Shown: one piece after another, positions 26,435 through 35,255 of the stretch
Layout of the letters: the number at the start of each line of letters is the position of its first letter
How positions within the stretch are numbered: the stretch's first letter is position 1
Assembly: GCF_900091845.1 (NCBI RefSeq)
Contig: NZ_FMCI01000181.1
Span: 1 to 42,935, forward strand
DNA from: Streptomyces sp. SolWspMP-5a-2
GTDB lineage: Bacteria; Actinomycetota; Actinomycetes; Streptomycetales; Streptomycetaceae
Direction: 5' to 3'
Length of the DNA stretch: 42,935 bases
The notes under the pieces: generated by a model
Databases searched by the model: none
What the model was told of the DNA's origin: nothing
What the model saw: the letters and a program-made list of their open reading frames with translations, nothing else
Program-made: the position numbers and the translations under genes

Positions 26435-27841
26435 CTACTCCGTGAGCCGGGTCGGCGGCAGGTACTCCCGCACGAAGGTCCGCTCCCACCACGCCCCCGT
26501 CTCCCGCAGCTCGCGCCAGGTCGTGAACCGGTAGCGGAAGAGGCGGGCGCGCACGTAGCGGGGTGGCGCGTCCGGCGGGAACGGCGAGTGGCGCAGCAGC
26601 CGCAGCGTGGCCCGGTCGTTCTCCAGGAGCCGTTCCACGAACGTCCCGAACCACGGCTCGGCGTAGGCGGGGGAGAGGGCGGCGAACCACATCAGCCAGT
26701 CGAGCCGCAGATGGTACGGCGCGAACTGGCGTGGCGCCCGGCGCGGATCACCCGGCTTGCCCCGGAAGCCGTACTCCCGCCAGTCGCCGTCCGCGCGCGG
26801 CACCGGGTCGGCGGTGCCCTCGACGACGATCTCGTACCGCACCCGGCTCACCGTGCCGAACGCGCCGTAGCTGTTGACCAGATGGAGCGGGTCGAAGGAG
26901 CGGTTCATGACCTGGCGCCGGGAGAGGAGGTTGCGCACCGGCCGGTACCCGAGGCCGAGCAGCAGCGCCGCCACGGCGAGGACCACGACCTCGTACCAGA
27001 GCGGCGCGGCGGGGGCCTGCCGCTCGCCGGACGGGAAGCGCACCGCCGACAGCGCCAGCGTGACGGTGAGCCAGTTCAGCCAGGAGAAGTTGCCCGACAG
27101 GATCAGCCAGAGCTGGGTGGCGATCATCAGGCACGCGGCCACCGAGGCGACCGGCTGCGGGGTGAACAGCAGGAACGGCACGACGAGTTGGGTGACGTGG
27201 TTGGCCGCGGCCTCGGCCCGGTGCAGCGGCCGGGGCAGCCGGTGGAAGAACCAGCTCAGCGGTCCCGGCATCGGCTGCGTCTCGTGGTGGTGGTAGAGGC
27301 AGGTGAGCCTGCGCCAGCAGACGTCGCCGCGCAGCTTGATCAGACCCGCCCCGAACTCCACCCGGAACAGCACCCAGCGCAGCAGGAACAGCACCACGAC
27401 CGGCGGCCCGACCTCGTCGTTGCCGAGCAGGACGGCGAGGAACCCGACCTCCAGGAGCAGCGACTCCCAGCCGAACGCGTACCAGGTCTGACCGACGTTG
27501 ACGATCGACAGGTACAGCGCCCACGGCAGCAGCCACAGCAGCATCCCCGCCCACAGCGGCACCAGGGAGTCCGCACCGGCGAGCAGCGCGACCGAGACGG
27601 CGCAGCCCGCCCAGGCGCAGAGCGCGAAGAACCGGTCGGAGTAGTGCAGCCGGAAGACGCCGGGAGCGTGCCGGAACGCCACCCGCGCCGTCAGACGCGG
27701 CACCGGCATCAGTCCCCGGCTGCCGATCAGCGCCCGGAACTGGAGGGCCGCCGTCAGGAACGCCACGAGGTACACGCCCGCCAGCGTCCGCTGCAGGACC
27801 AGCCTGCTCAGCCCGTACCCGGGCGCGGTGAACCACTCCAC
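26435..27841 (-). CDS. Lipase maturation factor family membrane protein
   Basis: The 468-residue protein matches bacterial relatives of vertebrate LMF1: it opens VEWFTAPGYGLSRLVLQRTLAGVYLVAF, contains RALIGSRGLMPVP, then several membrane helices and the conserved LRWVLFRVEFGAGLIKLRGD and CLYHHHETQPMPGPLSWFFH regions. The C-terminal soluble part has RFEVVVEGT-like and QFAPYHLRLDWLMWFAALS motifs. In animals LMF1 helps fold lipases in the ER; bacterial roles are unknown. The GTG start is chosen because GGAGGGAGG lies about ten bases upstream and family members begin MEWFTAP; a start at 27988 would overlap the divergent lipoprotein gene. Confidence 0.88.
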   Translation of the reverse strand: MEWFTAPGYGLSRLVLQRTLAGVYLVAFLTAALQFRALIGSRGLMPVPRLTARVAFRHAPGVFRLHYSDRFFALCAWAGCAVSVALLAGADSLVPLWAGMLLWLLPWALYLSIVNVGQTWYAFGWESLLLEVGFLAVLLGNDEVGPPVVVLFLLRWVLFRVEFGAGLIKLRGDVCWRRLTCLYHHHETQPMPGPLSWFFHRLPRPLHRAEAAANHVTQLVVPFLLFTPQPVASVAACLMIATQLWLILSGNFSWLNWLTVTLALSAVRFPSGERQAPAAPLWYEVVVLAVAALLLGLGYRPVRNLLSRRQVMNRSFDPLHLVNSYGAFGTVSRVRYEIVVEGTADPVPRADGDWREYGFRGKPGDPRRAPRQFAPYHLRLDWLMWFAALSPAYAEPWFGTFVERLLENDRATLRLLRHSPFPPDAPPRYVRARLFRYRFTTWRELRETGAWWERTFVREYLPPTRLTE

Positions 27842-27960
27842 CCGAAACGCGCCTCCCTCCGTGACCGTGACCCTCCGTGTCCCCCCGCTCCGCTTGCGCA
27901 ACCCCCGCACCGCACGCAGACAATAGTGACGAACCCACTCGGAAGTCGCAGGAGGAAAAG

Positions 27961-28149
27961 GTGCGCAGAGCCACCGGAACCCTGGCAACCGTCTGCGCGC
28001 TCTCGGCGGCGCTCCTCGTCGCGGGCTGCGGGGGTGACGGCGAACGGGCCGGCGCCCCGGAGACGGGTGCGGAGGTCCCCGTCCGCCCGGCCGGCGCCCC
28101 CGACACCAGCAGCATCTTCGACAGCCCCACCGACATCCTCAGCGGCTGA
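27961..28149 (+). CDS. Small lipoprotein, 62 residues
   Basis: A GTG start with AGGAGG five bases upstream opens a lipoprotein signal (MRRATGTLATVCALSAALL) and lipobox VAGC with Cys23. The mature part is only about 40 residues, low in complexity (Ala, Pro, Gly, Thr, Asp), ending in SSIFDSPTDILSG. It is anchored to the outer face of the membrane. It is 56 bp ahead of the PAS/SpoIIE signalling gene and divergent from the LMF gene. It could be a cofactor of either, but nothing shows this. Confidence 0.7.
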   Translation: MRRATGTLATVCALSAALLVAGCGGDGERAGAPETGAEVPVRPAGAPDTSSIFDSPTDILSG

Positions 28150-28205
28150 CGCACGGATCGGCCGGACAAGTCGAAGAATCGGACAAACCCTGGCATGGTG
28201 GGCCC

Positions 28206-30296
28206 ATGGTTGATCGGGGAGCGAGCGGCCTGTCCCTCCCGGACGACTGGCCCGCCCACCCGGACCCGATCCTGGCGCTGAACCGGATGGGCAGCTTCGA
28301 CTGGGACCTGGCAGCCGGTCTCTTCCACATGGACGCCCAGGCCCTGGAGGTCTTCGACCTGCGCCCCGACGAGTACGACGGCCGCGCGGAGAGCCTCGCC
28401 GTCCGGGTGCCGCCCACCGAGGGGCACCGCCTGGACGCCCTCGTCGCCCAGGCCATCAAGGACGGCAGCGAGAACTACGGCGTCTACTTCCGCATCCGCT
28501 GCCGCGACGGCACCCCGCGCTGGACCCACACCCAGGGCTACATCCGGCGCGACGACACCGGTAAGCCCCACCGGATCATCGGGATCCTGCGGGACGCCAC
28601 CCAGGAACTCGCCGACAGCGCGGCCCGCCGCGCCCAGGACGCCCAGGACGCGGCCCGCCGCGAGCAGACCAACGTCGTCCAGCTCACCACCGCCGCCCTC
28701 GCCCACGCCAGGACCGTCCAGGACGTCATCGACGTCCTCAAGGACACCCACGGCCTCACCCACCTGGGCGCCACCAGCCTCGTCGTGGGGCTGGTCGAGG
28801 GCGGCCGGATCCGCCTGGTCGCCGAGGGCCCGGAGGGCAGCTTCGTGCCCGGCACCCTGATCACCGGCATCGACGAGCCCTACCCGATGAGCGAGGTGGT
28901 GCGCACCCTCGCCCCGCGCTTCATCGAGTCGCCCGCCGCGTTCGCCGAGGGCTACCCGGTCCTCTGGCCGCACCTCACCGACCTGCACATCACCTCGGCC
29001 GCCTACCTCCCGCTCATCGTCCAGGGCCGCCCGATCGGCGCCATGGGCCTGCTCTACAGCGACCGCGACGGCTTCGCCCCCGAGGAGCGCAACGTGCTGG
29101 TCGCCCTCGGCAGCAGCATCGCGCAGAGCATGCAGCGGGCCATGTTCTACGAGCAGGAGAAGGACCTCGCCAGCAGCCTCCAGCAGGCCATGCTGCCGCG
29201 CGCCATCCCCGGCGTGCGCGGCGCCGACATCGCCGTCCGCTACCGGGCGGGCACCGCCGCAGGCTCCCTCGGCCGGGACATCGGCGGCGACTGGTACGAC
29301 CTGATCCCGCTGCCCGGCGGCCGGGTCGGCGCCGTCATCGGCGACGTCCAGGGGCACGACGCGCACGCGGCGGCCGTCATGGGGCAGCTGCGGATCGTGC
29401 TGCGCGCCTACGCGGCCGAGGGTCACACCCCGGCCGCCGTGATGGCCCGCGCCTCCGTCTTCCTCCACGAACTCGACACCGACCGCTTCGCGACCTGCCT
29501 GTACGCGGAGGCCGACCTGAGCACCGGTGTGGTCCAGGTGGTGCGCGCCGGGCACATCGACCCGCTGCTGCGGGACACCGACGGCGGCTGCGCCCGGGTC
29601 ACCGTCGAGGGCGGGCTCCCGCTCGGCCTGTCCGCAGAGTTCGGCCGCCTCGACTACCCCGTCGGCATCGTCGAGCTGGACCCCGGGACCGTCCTGCTGC
29701 TCTGCACCGACGGCCTGGTCGAACAGCCGGGCACCGACCTCGACGACGGCATGCGGACCCTCGCCGCCCTCGTCGCCGACGGGCCGCAGGACGTCCGCGA
29801 CCTCGCCGACCGCCTCATCGAGCTGGCCGAGGAACGCGGCGGGGACGACGACGTCGCCGTCCTGCTGCTGCGCCGCCGCGGCCTGGACACCCCGCGCTCC
29901 GGCGGCCGCCTCCAGCAGCACGTGGCCCCCGGCGACCCCGAGGCGCTCAGGGCGGCCCGGCACCTGATCAGGACCGCCGTGCGGACCTGGGACGCGGGCG
30001 AGCGCGCCGACGAGATCGAACTCGTCGCCGACGAGCTGGTGACCAACGCCCTCATCCACACGGAGGGCGCAGCCGTCGTCACGCTCAGGATCCTCACCGG
30101 CGGTGGCGGGCGCCGACTGCGCGTCGAGGTCGAGGACGCCTCCAGCGCGCTGCCCCGCCGCCGCGACCCCGGTGACGCGGGGGTCTCCGGGCGCGGGCTG
30201 CTGCTGGTGGACCGGCTCACCGACGGCTGGGGCGTGGAGGCGCGGGGCGGCGGCAAGTGCGTGTGGTGCGAGTTCGACGTGACGGGCGGCGACTGA
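28206..30296 (+). CDS. PAS-GAF-SpoIIE phosphatase-HATPase signalling protein
   Basis: The 696-residue protein has four domains: PAS (about 25-135, with FHMDAQALEVFDL and RIIGILRDATQE), GAF (about 155-310), PP2C/SpoIIE phosphatase (about 330-560, metal motifs GGDWYD and GDVQGHD, and CTDGLVE), and a C-terminal HATPase of the RsbW/anti-sigma kinase type (about 575-696, VADELVTNALIH N-box and GRGLLLVDRL). No membrane helix, so cytoplasmic. Such proteins dephosphorylate anti-anti-sigma factors in response to a sensed signal and may also phosphorylate or bind them. No antagonist or sigma-B-like gene is adjacent. Streptomyces carry many paralogs. Confidence 0.92.
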   Translation: MVDRGASGLSLPDDWPAHPDPILALNRMGSFDWDLAAGLFHMDAQALEVFDLRPDEYDGRAESLAVRVPPTEGHRLDALVAQAIKDGSENYGVYFRIRCRDGTPRWTHTQGYIRRDDTGKPHRIIGILRDATQELADSAARRAQDAQDAARREQTNVVQLTTAALAHARTVQDVIDVLKDTHGLTHLGATSLVVGLVEGGRIRLVAEGPEGSFVPGTLITGIDEPYPMSEVVRTLAPRFIESPAAFAEGYPVLWPHLTDLHITSAAYLPLIVQGRPIGAMGLLYSDRDGFAPEERNVLVALGSSIAQSMQRAMFYEQEKDLASSLQQAMLPRAIPGVRGADIAVRYRAGTAAGSLGRDIGGDWYDLIPLPGGRVGAVIGDVQGHDAHAAAVMGQLRIVLRAYAAEGHTPAAVMARASVFLHELDTDRFATCLYAEADLSTGVVQVVRAGHIDPLLRDTDGGCARVTVEGGLPLGLSAEFGRLDYPVGIVELDPGTVLLLCTDGLVEQPGTDLDDGMRTLAALVADGPQDVRDLADRLIELAEERGGDDDVAVLLLRRRGLDTPRSGGRLQQHVAPGDPEALRAARHLIRTAVRTWDAGERADEIELVADELVTNALIHTEGAAVVTLRILTGGGGRRLRVEVEDASSALPRRRDPGDAGVSGRGLLLVDRLTDGWGVEARGGGKCVWCEFDVTGGD

Positions 30297-30336
30297 CTCC
30301 GGTGGCACCGCGCGCCCCGGGTGGCACCCTGGACCT

Positions 30337-31200
30337 ATGCCGGAACTCCCCGAGGTCGAAGCGCTCAAGGACTTCCTCACCGAGCACCTGGTCGGACACG
30401 AGATCGTCCGGGTGCTGCCCGTCGCGATCAACGTCCTGAAGACGTACGCCCCGCCGCTCACCGCCCTGGAGGGCCGCGAGGTGACCGCCGTGCACCGGTA
30501 CGGCAAGTTCCTCGGCCTGGAGACGGCGGGCGGCCCGTACCTCGTCACCCATCTGGCCCGCGCGGGCTGGCTGCACTGGCGCGACCGGCTCCCGGACGGC
30601 CCGCCGCGCCCCGGCAAGGGCCCGCTCGCGCTGCGGGTCGCCCTGGAGACCGGCGAGGGCTTCGACCTCACCGAGGCGGGCACCCAGAAACGCCTCGCGG
30701 TGTACGTCGTCGAGGACCCCGCGCAGGTGCCGGGCGTCGCCCGGCTCGGCCCCGACCCGCTCGCCGACGACTTCGACGAGGAGCGCCTCGCCGCGCTGCT
30801 CGCCCCCGAGCGCCGTCAGCTGAAGGGCGCGCTGCGCGACCAGAGCCTGATCGCCGGGGTCGGCAACGCCTACAGCGACGAGATCCTGCACGCGGCGAAG
30901 ATGTCCCCGTTCAAGCTGGCGGCCACCCTCACCCCGCAGGAGACGCACCGCCTCCACCAGGCGCTGCGCACCACCCTCACCGAGGCGGTGGAGCGCTCCA
31001 GGGGGGTGGCGGCGGGGCGGCTGAAGGCCGAGAAGAAGAGCGGTCTGCGGGTCCACGGCCGCGCCGGTGAGCCGTGCCCGGTCTGCGGCGACACCGTCCG
31101 CGAGGTCTCCTTCAGCGACTCCTCGCTCCAGTACTGCCCGACCTGCCAGACCGGCGGCAAGCCGCTGGCGGACCGGCGGCTGTCCCGGCTGCTCAAGTAG
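30337..31200 (+). CDS. Fpg/Nei-family DNA glycosylase
   Basis: The 287-residue protein begins MPELPEVEAL, giving the catalytic N-terminal Pro2 and Glu3, has Lys57 in RYGKFLG, the H2TH region with QSLIAGVGNAYSDEIL, and a C-terminal zinc finger from CPVC to CPTC. It removes oxidised bases and cleaves the strand by beta/delta elimination. Streptomyces have several paralogs; this one differs from MutM in the long loop RLPDGPPRPGKGP. It follows the signalling gene by 40 bp and converges with the anti-sigma gene. The exact lesion preference cannot be read. Confidence 0.93.
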   Translation: MPELPEVEALKDFLTEHLVGHEIVRVLPVAINVLKTYAPPLTALEGREVTAVHRYGKFLGLETAGGPYLVTHLARAGWLHWRDRLPDGPPRPGKGPLALRVALETGEGFDLTEAGTQKRLAVYVVEDPAQVPGVARLGPDPLADDFDEERLAALLAPERRQLKGALRDQSLIAGVGNAYSDEILHAAKMSPFKLAATLTPQETHRLHQALRTTLTEAVERSRGVAAGRLKAEKKSGLRVHGRAGEPCPVCGDTVREVSFSDSSLQYCPTCQTGGKPLADRRLSRLLK

Positions 31201-31221
31201 CGCGGGCCGAGTCCGGTCCGG

Positions 31222-31875
31222 TCACCGGGCGTTCAGGACCACCAGGCGTTCACCGGCCGCGGTGCGCACCTCGTAGCGGGCGATCTCCCCGGGGTGCAGG
31301 TCGGCGCTGCCCGACATGGTGGTGGCGGTCTCCTCCTGCCCGGGGACCGTCCAACTGGTCATGGTGTGCTCGGATCCGTCGTGGCCGACGGCGACCAGGC
31401 GGCAGGAGCGGGGGCCGGACGCGTCCTTGACCTCCAGCTTCACCTCGCTGCCGTACACCTCGTCCGCGACCGTCACCCGGGCCCAGACGCCGCTGTGTCC
31501 GTCGCTCGCGGTGACCCTGTCGCGGCCGCTCTCGTCGGCGCCCGCCTGCATCGCGACGGCGGGTCCGCCGACGGCGAGGACCACCGAGGCGGCCAGCGCG
31601 TACAACAGACGCCTGCGGCCCGCCCGGTGCCGGGACGCCACCTCGGACAGCAGCCGGTCGAGCAGGCCGGGGCCCGGGTTGGTCACGGGGTTCACGAATC
31701 GCGGCGTGGCCCGGCGGTACAGCATCAACTGCCGGGTACTGGGCCCGAATTCGGTCACGTGTGCCGCACAGCGCGTGCACTCCATGAGGTGGTCCTCGAA
31801 GCGGAAGGCATCCGCCTCGTCCAGCACGCCGAGCGCGTACGCGGCGACGTCGCGATGCCTCTCCAGGGACCTCAT
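31222..31875 (-). CDS. Zinc-finger anti-sigma factor, membrane-bound
   Basis: The 217-residue protein has an N-terminal zf-HC2 anti-sigma domain with H29-xxx-C33-xx-C36 (EDHLMECTRC), one membrane helix at about 88-108 (RRRLLYALAASVVLAVGGPAVA), and an extracytoplasmic domain of about 110 residues ending GERLVVLNAR. It should hold the ECF sigma factor encoded upstream until a signal arrives; the HxxxCxxC motif suggests redox or conformational sensing. GAGGA lies seven bases before the ATG. An unknown gene separates it from the sigma gene, unusual for such pairs. Confidence 0.85.
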   Translation of the reverse strand: MRSLERHRDVAAYALGVLDEADAFRFEDHLMECTRCAAHVTEFGPSTRQLMLYRRATPRFVNPVTNPGPGLLDRLLSEVASRHRAGRRRLLYALAASVVLAVGGPAVAMQAGADESGRDRVTASDGHSGVWARVTVADEVYGSEVKLEVKDASGPRSCRLVAVGHDGSEHTMTSWTVPGQEETATTMSGSADLHPGEIARYEVRTAAGERLVVLNAR

Positions 31876-32026
31876 GCCGAATCCTCGTGCCTTTGGGTGC
31901 GGGTGGGGTTACTCGTTGCTCCCACCCGTACGCAGCAGGCCGCCGAATCACTCAAGGCGTGTACCGAATCGCAACCTAGGGGTTCGGAGCGGCCCGCGCC
32001 CCGGATTGGTCGCCGCCGGGATCCGG

Positions 32027-32539
32027 CTAGAAAAGGTGGATGGCCAGGTGCCCGAGCGGCAGGCCGAGCTGCCACGCCTTCGTCCAGACCTTGGGTCCCT
32101 CCTCCTCGCCGCCCGGGGCGCCGCCCGGGACCGCGTTGAGGTCGGGGGCCAGCAGTTCGGTCTCCTCCAGCCAGCGCCAGGCGTTCCCGGCCAGCTCCAG
32201 ATCGGGCGCCTGGGCGCCGGTGGCGAGCGCGTCGGCGGCCCGGACCGCCAGCGCCTCGCGCACCCAGTCCTGCCACGGCTGGTCGTACGCCGTCAGCGAC
32301 AGCCACGTCTCCAGCTGGGTGACGACCCGGATGCCGGAGAGTTCGCCCTCGGTGTCGGAGAGGAAGACGGTCAGGGCCAGGGCGTCCCGGCCGGCCCGGA
32401 ACTCGAAGGACGTCGGCGGCATCAGATCGCCCGTCCGCAGCAGCTCGTCGGCGATGTACTCGGCGTACAACCAGGCCATGGGAACGGTCAGTTCGCCGCC
32501 GCCGGTGCCGTCCGTGCTCTCGTGACCTCTGTGCAGCAT
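32027..32539 (-). CDS. Unknown protein in the sigma/anti-sigma cluster
   Basis: The 170-residue protein has no signal peptide or membrane helix. Regions such as TVPMAWLYAEYIADELL, LALTVFLSDTEGELSGIRVVTQLETW and DWVREALAVRAADALATGA suggest a mixed alpha/beta cytoplasmic protein. It ends in LPLGHLAIHLF. The start ATG follows an AGGAGGAAGG stretch. It sits between the ECF sigma and anti-sigma genes on the same strand, with gaps of 137 and 151 bp, so it may be a regulon member or a third regulatory component. I do not recognise a family. Confidence 0.65.
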   Translation of the reverse strand: MLHRGHESTDGTGGGELTVPMAWLYAEYIADELLRTGDLMPPTSFEFRAGRDALALTVFLSDTEGELSGIRVVTQLETWLSLTAYDQPWQDWVREALAVRAADALATGAQAPDLELAGNAWRWLEETELLAPDLNAVPGGAPGGEEEGPKVWTKAWQLGLPLGHLAIHLF

Positions 32540-32676
32540 CGCTGCCTGCCTTCCTCCGGTACGTGCGCGTCGCCCGAACCCGGGCCCCCGGTCCGGAACA
32601 CGGATAGAGGACAGCCGATTACCCAACAGGGGTCCGCAGCAAGGCGCTTTACCGAGGTTTGACCGAGGCTTCGGTT

Positions 32677-33222
32677 TCAGCGCAGGTCGGCCGCGTAACC
32701 CGGGAGCACTCGGCGCAGGGCGCGCAGCGCGTAGTACGCGCGCGACTTCACGGTACCGGCCGGGATGCCCAGGGTCTCGGCGGCCTCCGCCACACTCGCC
32801 CCCTGGAAGTACACCAGCACCAGGACTTCGCGGTGTTCGGGCGTGAGAGTCTTCACAGCCTCGCGCACGTCGAGCGCGGCGGTGGCCCGTTCGGCGTGGT
32901 CGGCGATGACCCGCGCGTTCTCCAGGACGGCGTCGCCGACCTCGGGCGGCCGGGCCTGCCGTGCCCGCCGGGCGTCGATGGCCAGCCGTCTGCCGACCGT
33001 CATCAGCCAGGGCCGCACGGAGTCGAAGGCGTCCGCGCGCAGCGCCTCGGGGTGCTGCCAGGCCCGCACCAGGGTCTCCTGGACGAGGTCCTCGGCCCGC
33101 TGCCGGTCGCCGTCGCAGAGCCGGAGCAGCAGGGCGAAGAGGGGCCGACCGTGCTCGCGCTGGAGCGCGACGAGCTCGTGGTCGGCGGTCGTCCTGTTCG
33201 TGAGCGTGGTTCCGGCCGTCAT
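32677..33222 (-). CDS. ECF sigma factor
   Basis: The 181-residue protein has the two ECF regions: sigma-2 (LLLRLCDGDRQRAEDLVQETLVRAW through WLMTVGRRLAIDARR, about 28-85) and sigma-4 (LTPEHREVLVLVYFQGASVAEAAETLGIPAGTVKSR, about 125-160) ending in YYALRALRR. The form resembles SigL/SigK-type ECF factors controlled by zf-HC2 anti-sigma factors. ATG is used here, though the ribosome site is weak. The anti-sigma gene is two genes downstream on the same strand. The target promoter cannot be fixed; no clear copy of an autoregulated ECF promoter was seen upstream. Confidence 0.88.
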   Translation of the reverse strand: MTAGTTLTNRTTADHELVALQREHGRPLFALLLRLCDGDRQRAEDLVQETLVRAWQHPEALRADAFDSVRPWLMTVGRRLAIDARRARQARPPEVGDAVLENARVIADHAERATAALDVREAVKTLTPEHREVLVLVYFQGASVAEAAETLGIPAGTVKSRAYYALRALRRVLPGYAADLR

Positions 33223-33459
33223 GGCCGTTATGGCATCGCAGCGTGGTGATTTGTGACAGGGCGCACACGTGGGTGTGCGGCGGACGGTCGATCGCGTCGA
33301 CGAACGGTGCGGCGAACGGTCCCGAACGCGCCTGCGCCCCGGTGCGGTGACGCTCTGTCAGGCGTGGCGGACGGGCTAATCGGCGGGTCCGGGTCGTTTG
33401 GGGGAGCCGTCAAATCCGTACCTATTTGTATGTATATAGGACCACTCTGGGGTGAGCTG
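33223..33459. promoter_or_regulatory. 237-bp divergent region with an unusually AT-rich promoter-like end
   Basis: The region separates the sigma gene and the CapA-like gene. Near its right end, 33411-33440 (caaatccgta cctatttgta tgtatatagg) is the most AT-rich stretch in the neighbourhood. It holds TATATA (33433-33438) as a possible -10 and an inverted repeat CAAAT (33411-33415)/ATTTG (33424-33428) in the spacer, suggesting a regulated promoter 20-25 bases upstream of the CapA-like start. Confidence 0.4.
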
Positions 33460-34611
33460 ATGATTGCACGCAGACGACAGGCGGCCCTGGCCCTCACGGC
33501 GGTCCTCGCCGGGGGCGCCGCCTGCCACGCCCAGCACCACGAATCGTCCCTCCACGCAGGACAACCGGGCGCCGCGGCCCGCGGCGGCTTCACGCTCCTC
33601 GCCACCGGTGACGTCCTGCCGCACGCCTCGGTCATCGACCGCGCGAACTTCGACGCGGGCGGCGAGGGCTACGACTTCCGGCCCATGCTCGCCGACGTCG
33701 AACCCCTCGTCTCCCGCGCCGATGTGGCGCTCTGTCACATGGAGACGGTCTACGGCGCCAACGGCGACTACACCGGGTACCCCACCTTCAAATCCCCGCC
33801 CGAGGTGGCCCGCGGGCTCGCCGCCACCGGCTACGACGGCTGCTCCACCGCCTCCAACCACACCCTCGACGACGGCGCCGACGGAATCCGCCGCACCCTC
33901 GACGCCCTCGACCGCGCGGGTGTCCGGCACGCCGGGTCGGCCCGCTCCGAGGGCGAGGCGCGCACCGTCACCGTGCTGCGCGCGGGGCCCGCGAAGGTCG
34001 CCCACCTCGCCTACACCTTCGACACCAACGGCCTGCCCTTCCCCCAGGGACAGCCCTGGGCGGTCAACCTCATCGACCCGGACCGGATCGTCAGGGACGC
34101 GCGGGCCGCCCGCGCCGCCGGGGCCGACGTGGTCGCCGTCTCCGTCCACTGGGGCACCGAGTGGCAGGACGAACCCGACCGCACCCAGCTCGACCTGGCC
34201 CGCCGCCTCACCGCGGCCAACACCGCCGGCCGCCCCGACATCGACGTCGTCCTCGGCACCCACGCCCACGTCCCGCAGGCGTACGAGAAGGTCAACGGGA
34301 CCTGGGTGGTCTACGGCATGGGCGACCAGATCGCGGGCGAGATGTACAACGACGAGGGCGCCCCCGAACCGCGCGGCAACCAGTCCACCATGGCCCGCTT
34401 CACCTTCGAACCGCCCGACCGCCCCGGCACCCGCTGGCGCGTCACCAGGGCCGAGTACGTCCCCCAGCTCTACGACATCGACGCGGGCCGGGTCCTCGAC
34501 CTCGACAAGGCCGTCAGGGAGGGCGCCGACCTGGCCTCCGTCCGCGACCGCATCAGGGACGTGGTGCTCAGCAGGGGCGCGGCGAAGGACGGACTGGTCA
34601 TGGGAGGGTAG
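33460..34611 (+). CDS. CapA-like secreted metallophosphoesterase-fold protein
   Basis: The 383-residue protein has an N-terminal signal ([19 protein letters not shown]; the cysteine may be lipidated although the lipobox is weak) and the CapA/PGA_cap motifs in order: [58 protein letters not shown]. The fold carries metal-binding Asp/His/Asn residues like calcineurin-type phosphatases. It is named for poly-gamma-glutamate capsule export, but stand-alone copies without CapB and CapC are usual in Streptomyces and their role is unclear. ATG at 33460 follows GGGGTGAG; an in-frame ATG 30 bases upstream lacks a ribosome site. Confidence 0.85.
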   Translation: MIARRRQAALALTAVLAGGAACHAQHHESSLHAGQPGAAARGGFTLLATGDVLPHASVIDRANFDAGGEGYDFRPMLADVEPLVSRADVALCHMETVYGANGDYTGYPTFKSPPEVARGLAATGYDGCSTASNHTLDDGADGIRRTLDALDRAGVRHAGSARSEGEARTVTVLRAGPAKVAHLAYTFDTNGLPFPQGQPWAVNLIDPDRIVRDARAARAAGADVVAVSVHWGTEWQDEPDRTQLDLARRLTAANTAGRPDIDVVLGTHAHVPQAYEKVNGTWVVYGMGDQIAGEMYNDEGAPEPRGNQSTMARFTFEPPDRPGTRWRVTRAEYVPQLYDIDAGRVLDLDKAVREGADLASVRDRIRDVVLSRGAAKDGLVMGG

Positions 34612-34677
34612 CGGCCGTCCCCGGCACCCGGTGCGGTGACCGGCGCCCCGCTCCGGCCGTTCCCGGCACCCGGCGCG
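34612..34677. repeat. Imperfect 24-bp direct repeat in a convergent gap
   Basis: CGGCCGTCCCCGGCACCCGGTGCG (34612-34635) recurs as a 22/24 match at 34654-34677. Each copy contains a GCACC/GGTGC-type short inverted repeat, so the pair may serve as terminators for the convergent CapA-like and stress-protein genes. Confidence 0.5.
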
Positions 34678-34693
34678 CCGTCCGGCTACGGGA

Positions 34694-35155
34694 CTACGGG
34701 ACCACCGTCACCGGCCAGCGGCCCGCCTTCACCAGACGCACCGCGACCGAGCCGACGATCCGGTGCCCCGCCTGCTCCGAGGCGCCCACCACCACCGCGT
34801 CCGCCGTCAGCTCGTCGGCCGCCTTCACCAGACCGCCGTACGGGTCGCCGCGGAAGGTGTGGAACTCCCACCGCACGTCGAATATCCCCTTCGCGCGCTC
34901 GGTCGCCTCCCGGATCTGCGCCACCAGCTCCTCGGCGATCTCGTCCGTCGTCCCGGTCACCGGCACCCCGAGCGCCGCGCCCGCCGCCAGCACCGGCTGC
35001 ACGTACACCACCGCGAGCAGCGCGTGCTGGCGCCGGGCCAGACCACCGGCGTACGCCGCCGCCCGCAGGGAGGACGCCGAGCCGTCCACGCCGACGACGA
35101 TGACCTTCGGGCCGTCCGTGCCCCGCTCGAACCGGTGCGCGTGCTGTTCCGTCAC
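34694..35155 (-). CDS. Universal stress protein (UspA fold)
   Basis: The 153-residue protein is a single Usp domain: [25 protein letters not shown] at the N-terminus and [32 protein letters not shown] at the C-terminus. The ATP-binding G-x2-G-x9-G-S/T loop is only partly conserved, so nucleotide binding is uncertain. The GTG start is chosen because the family begins close to the VIVVGVDGS strand; an ATG at 35296 would overlap the divergent LysX gene. No strong ribosome site is visible, so it may be leaderless. It is divergent from LysX across 100 bp. Confidence 0.85.
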   Translation of the reverse strand: MTEQHAHRFERGTDGPKVIVVGVDGSASSLRAAAYAGGLARRQHALLAVVYVQPVLAAGAALGVPVTGTTDEIAEELVAQIREATERAKGIFDVRWEFHTFRGDPYGGLVKAADELTADAVVVGASEQAGHRIVGSVAVRLVKAGRWPVTVVP

Positions 35156-35255
35156 GGCGGTGAGGTTATCGGAAGCCGCAGGTCCCGCCGCCCGCCGGGG
35201 CCGCCGGCCGTCTCCCGACGGGCGGGGCGGCCCGGAGCTTCCTAGAGTCGGACGC

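Noticed and set aside
27842..27988. Extension of the LMF-family gene to 27988
   Set aside because: It would overlap the divergent lipoprotein gene, and family members start at the (M/V)EWFTAP segment preceded by a good ribosome site.
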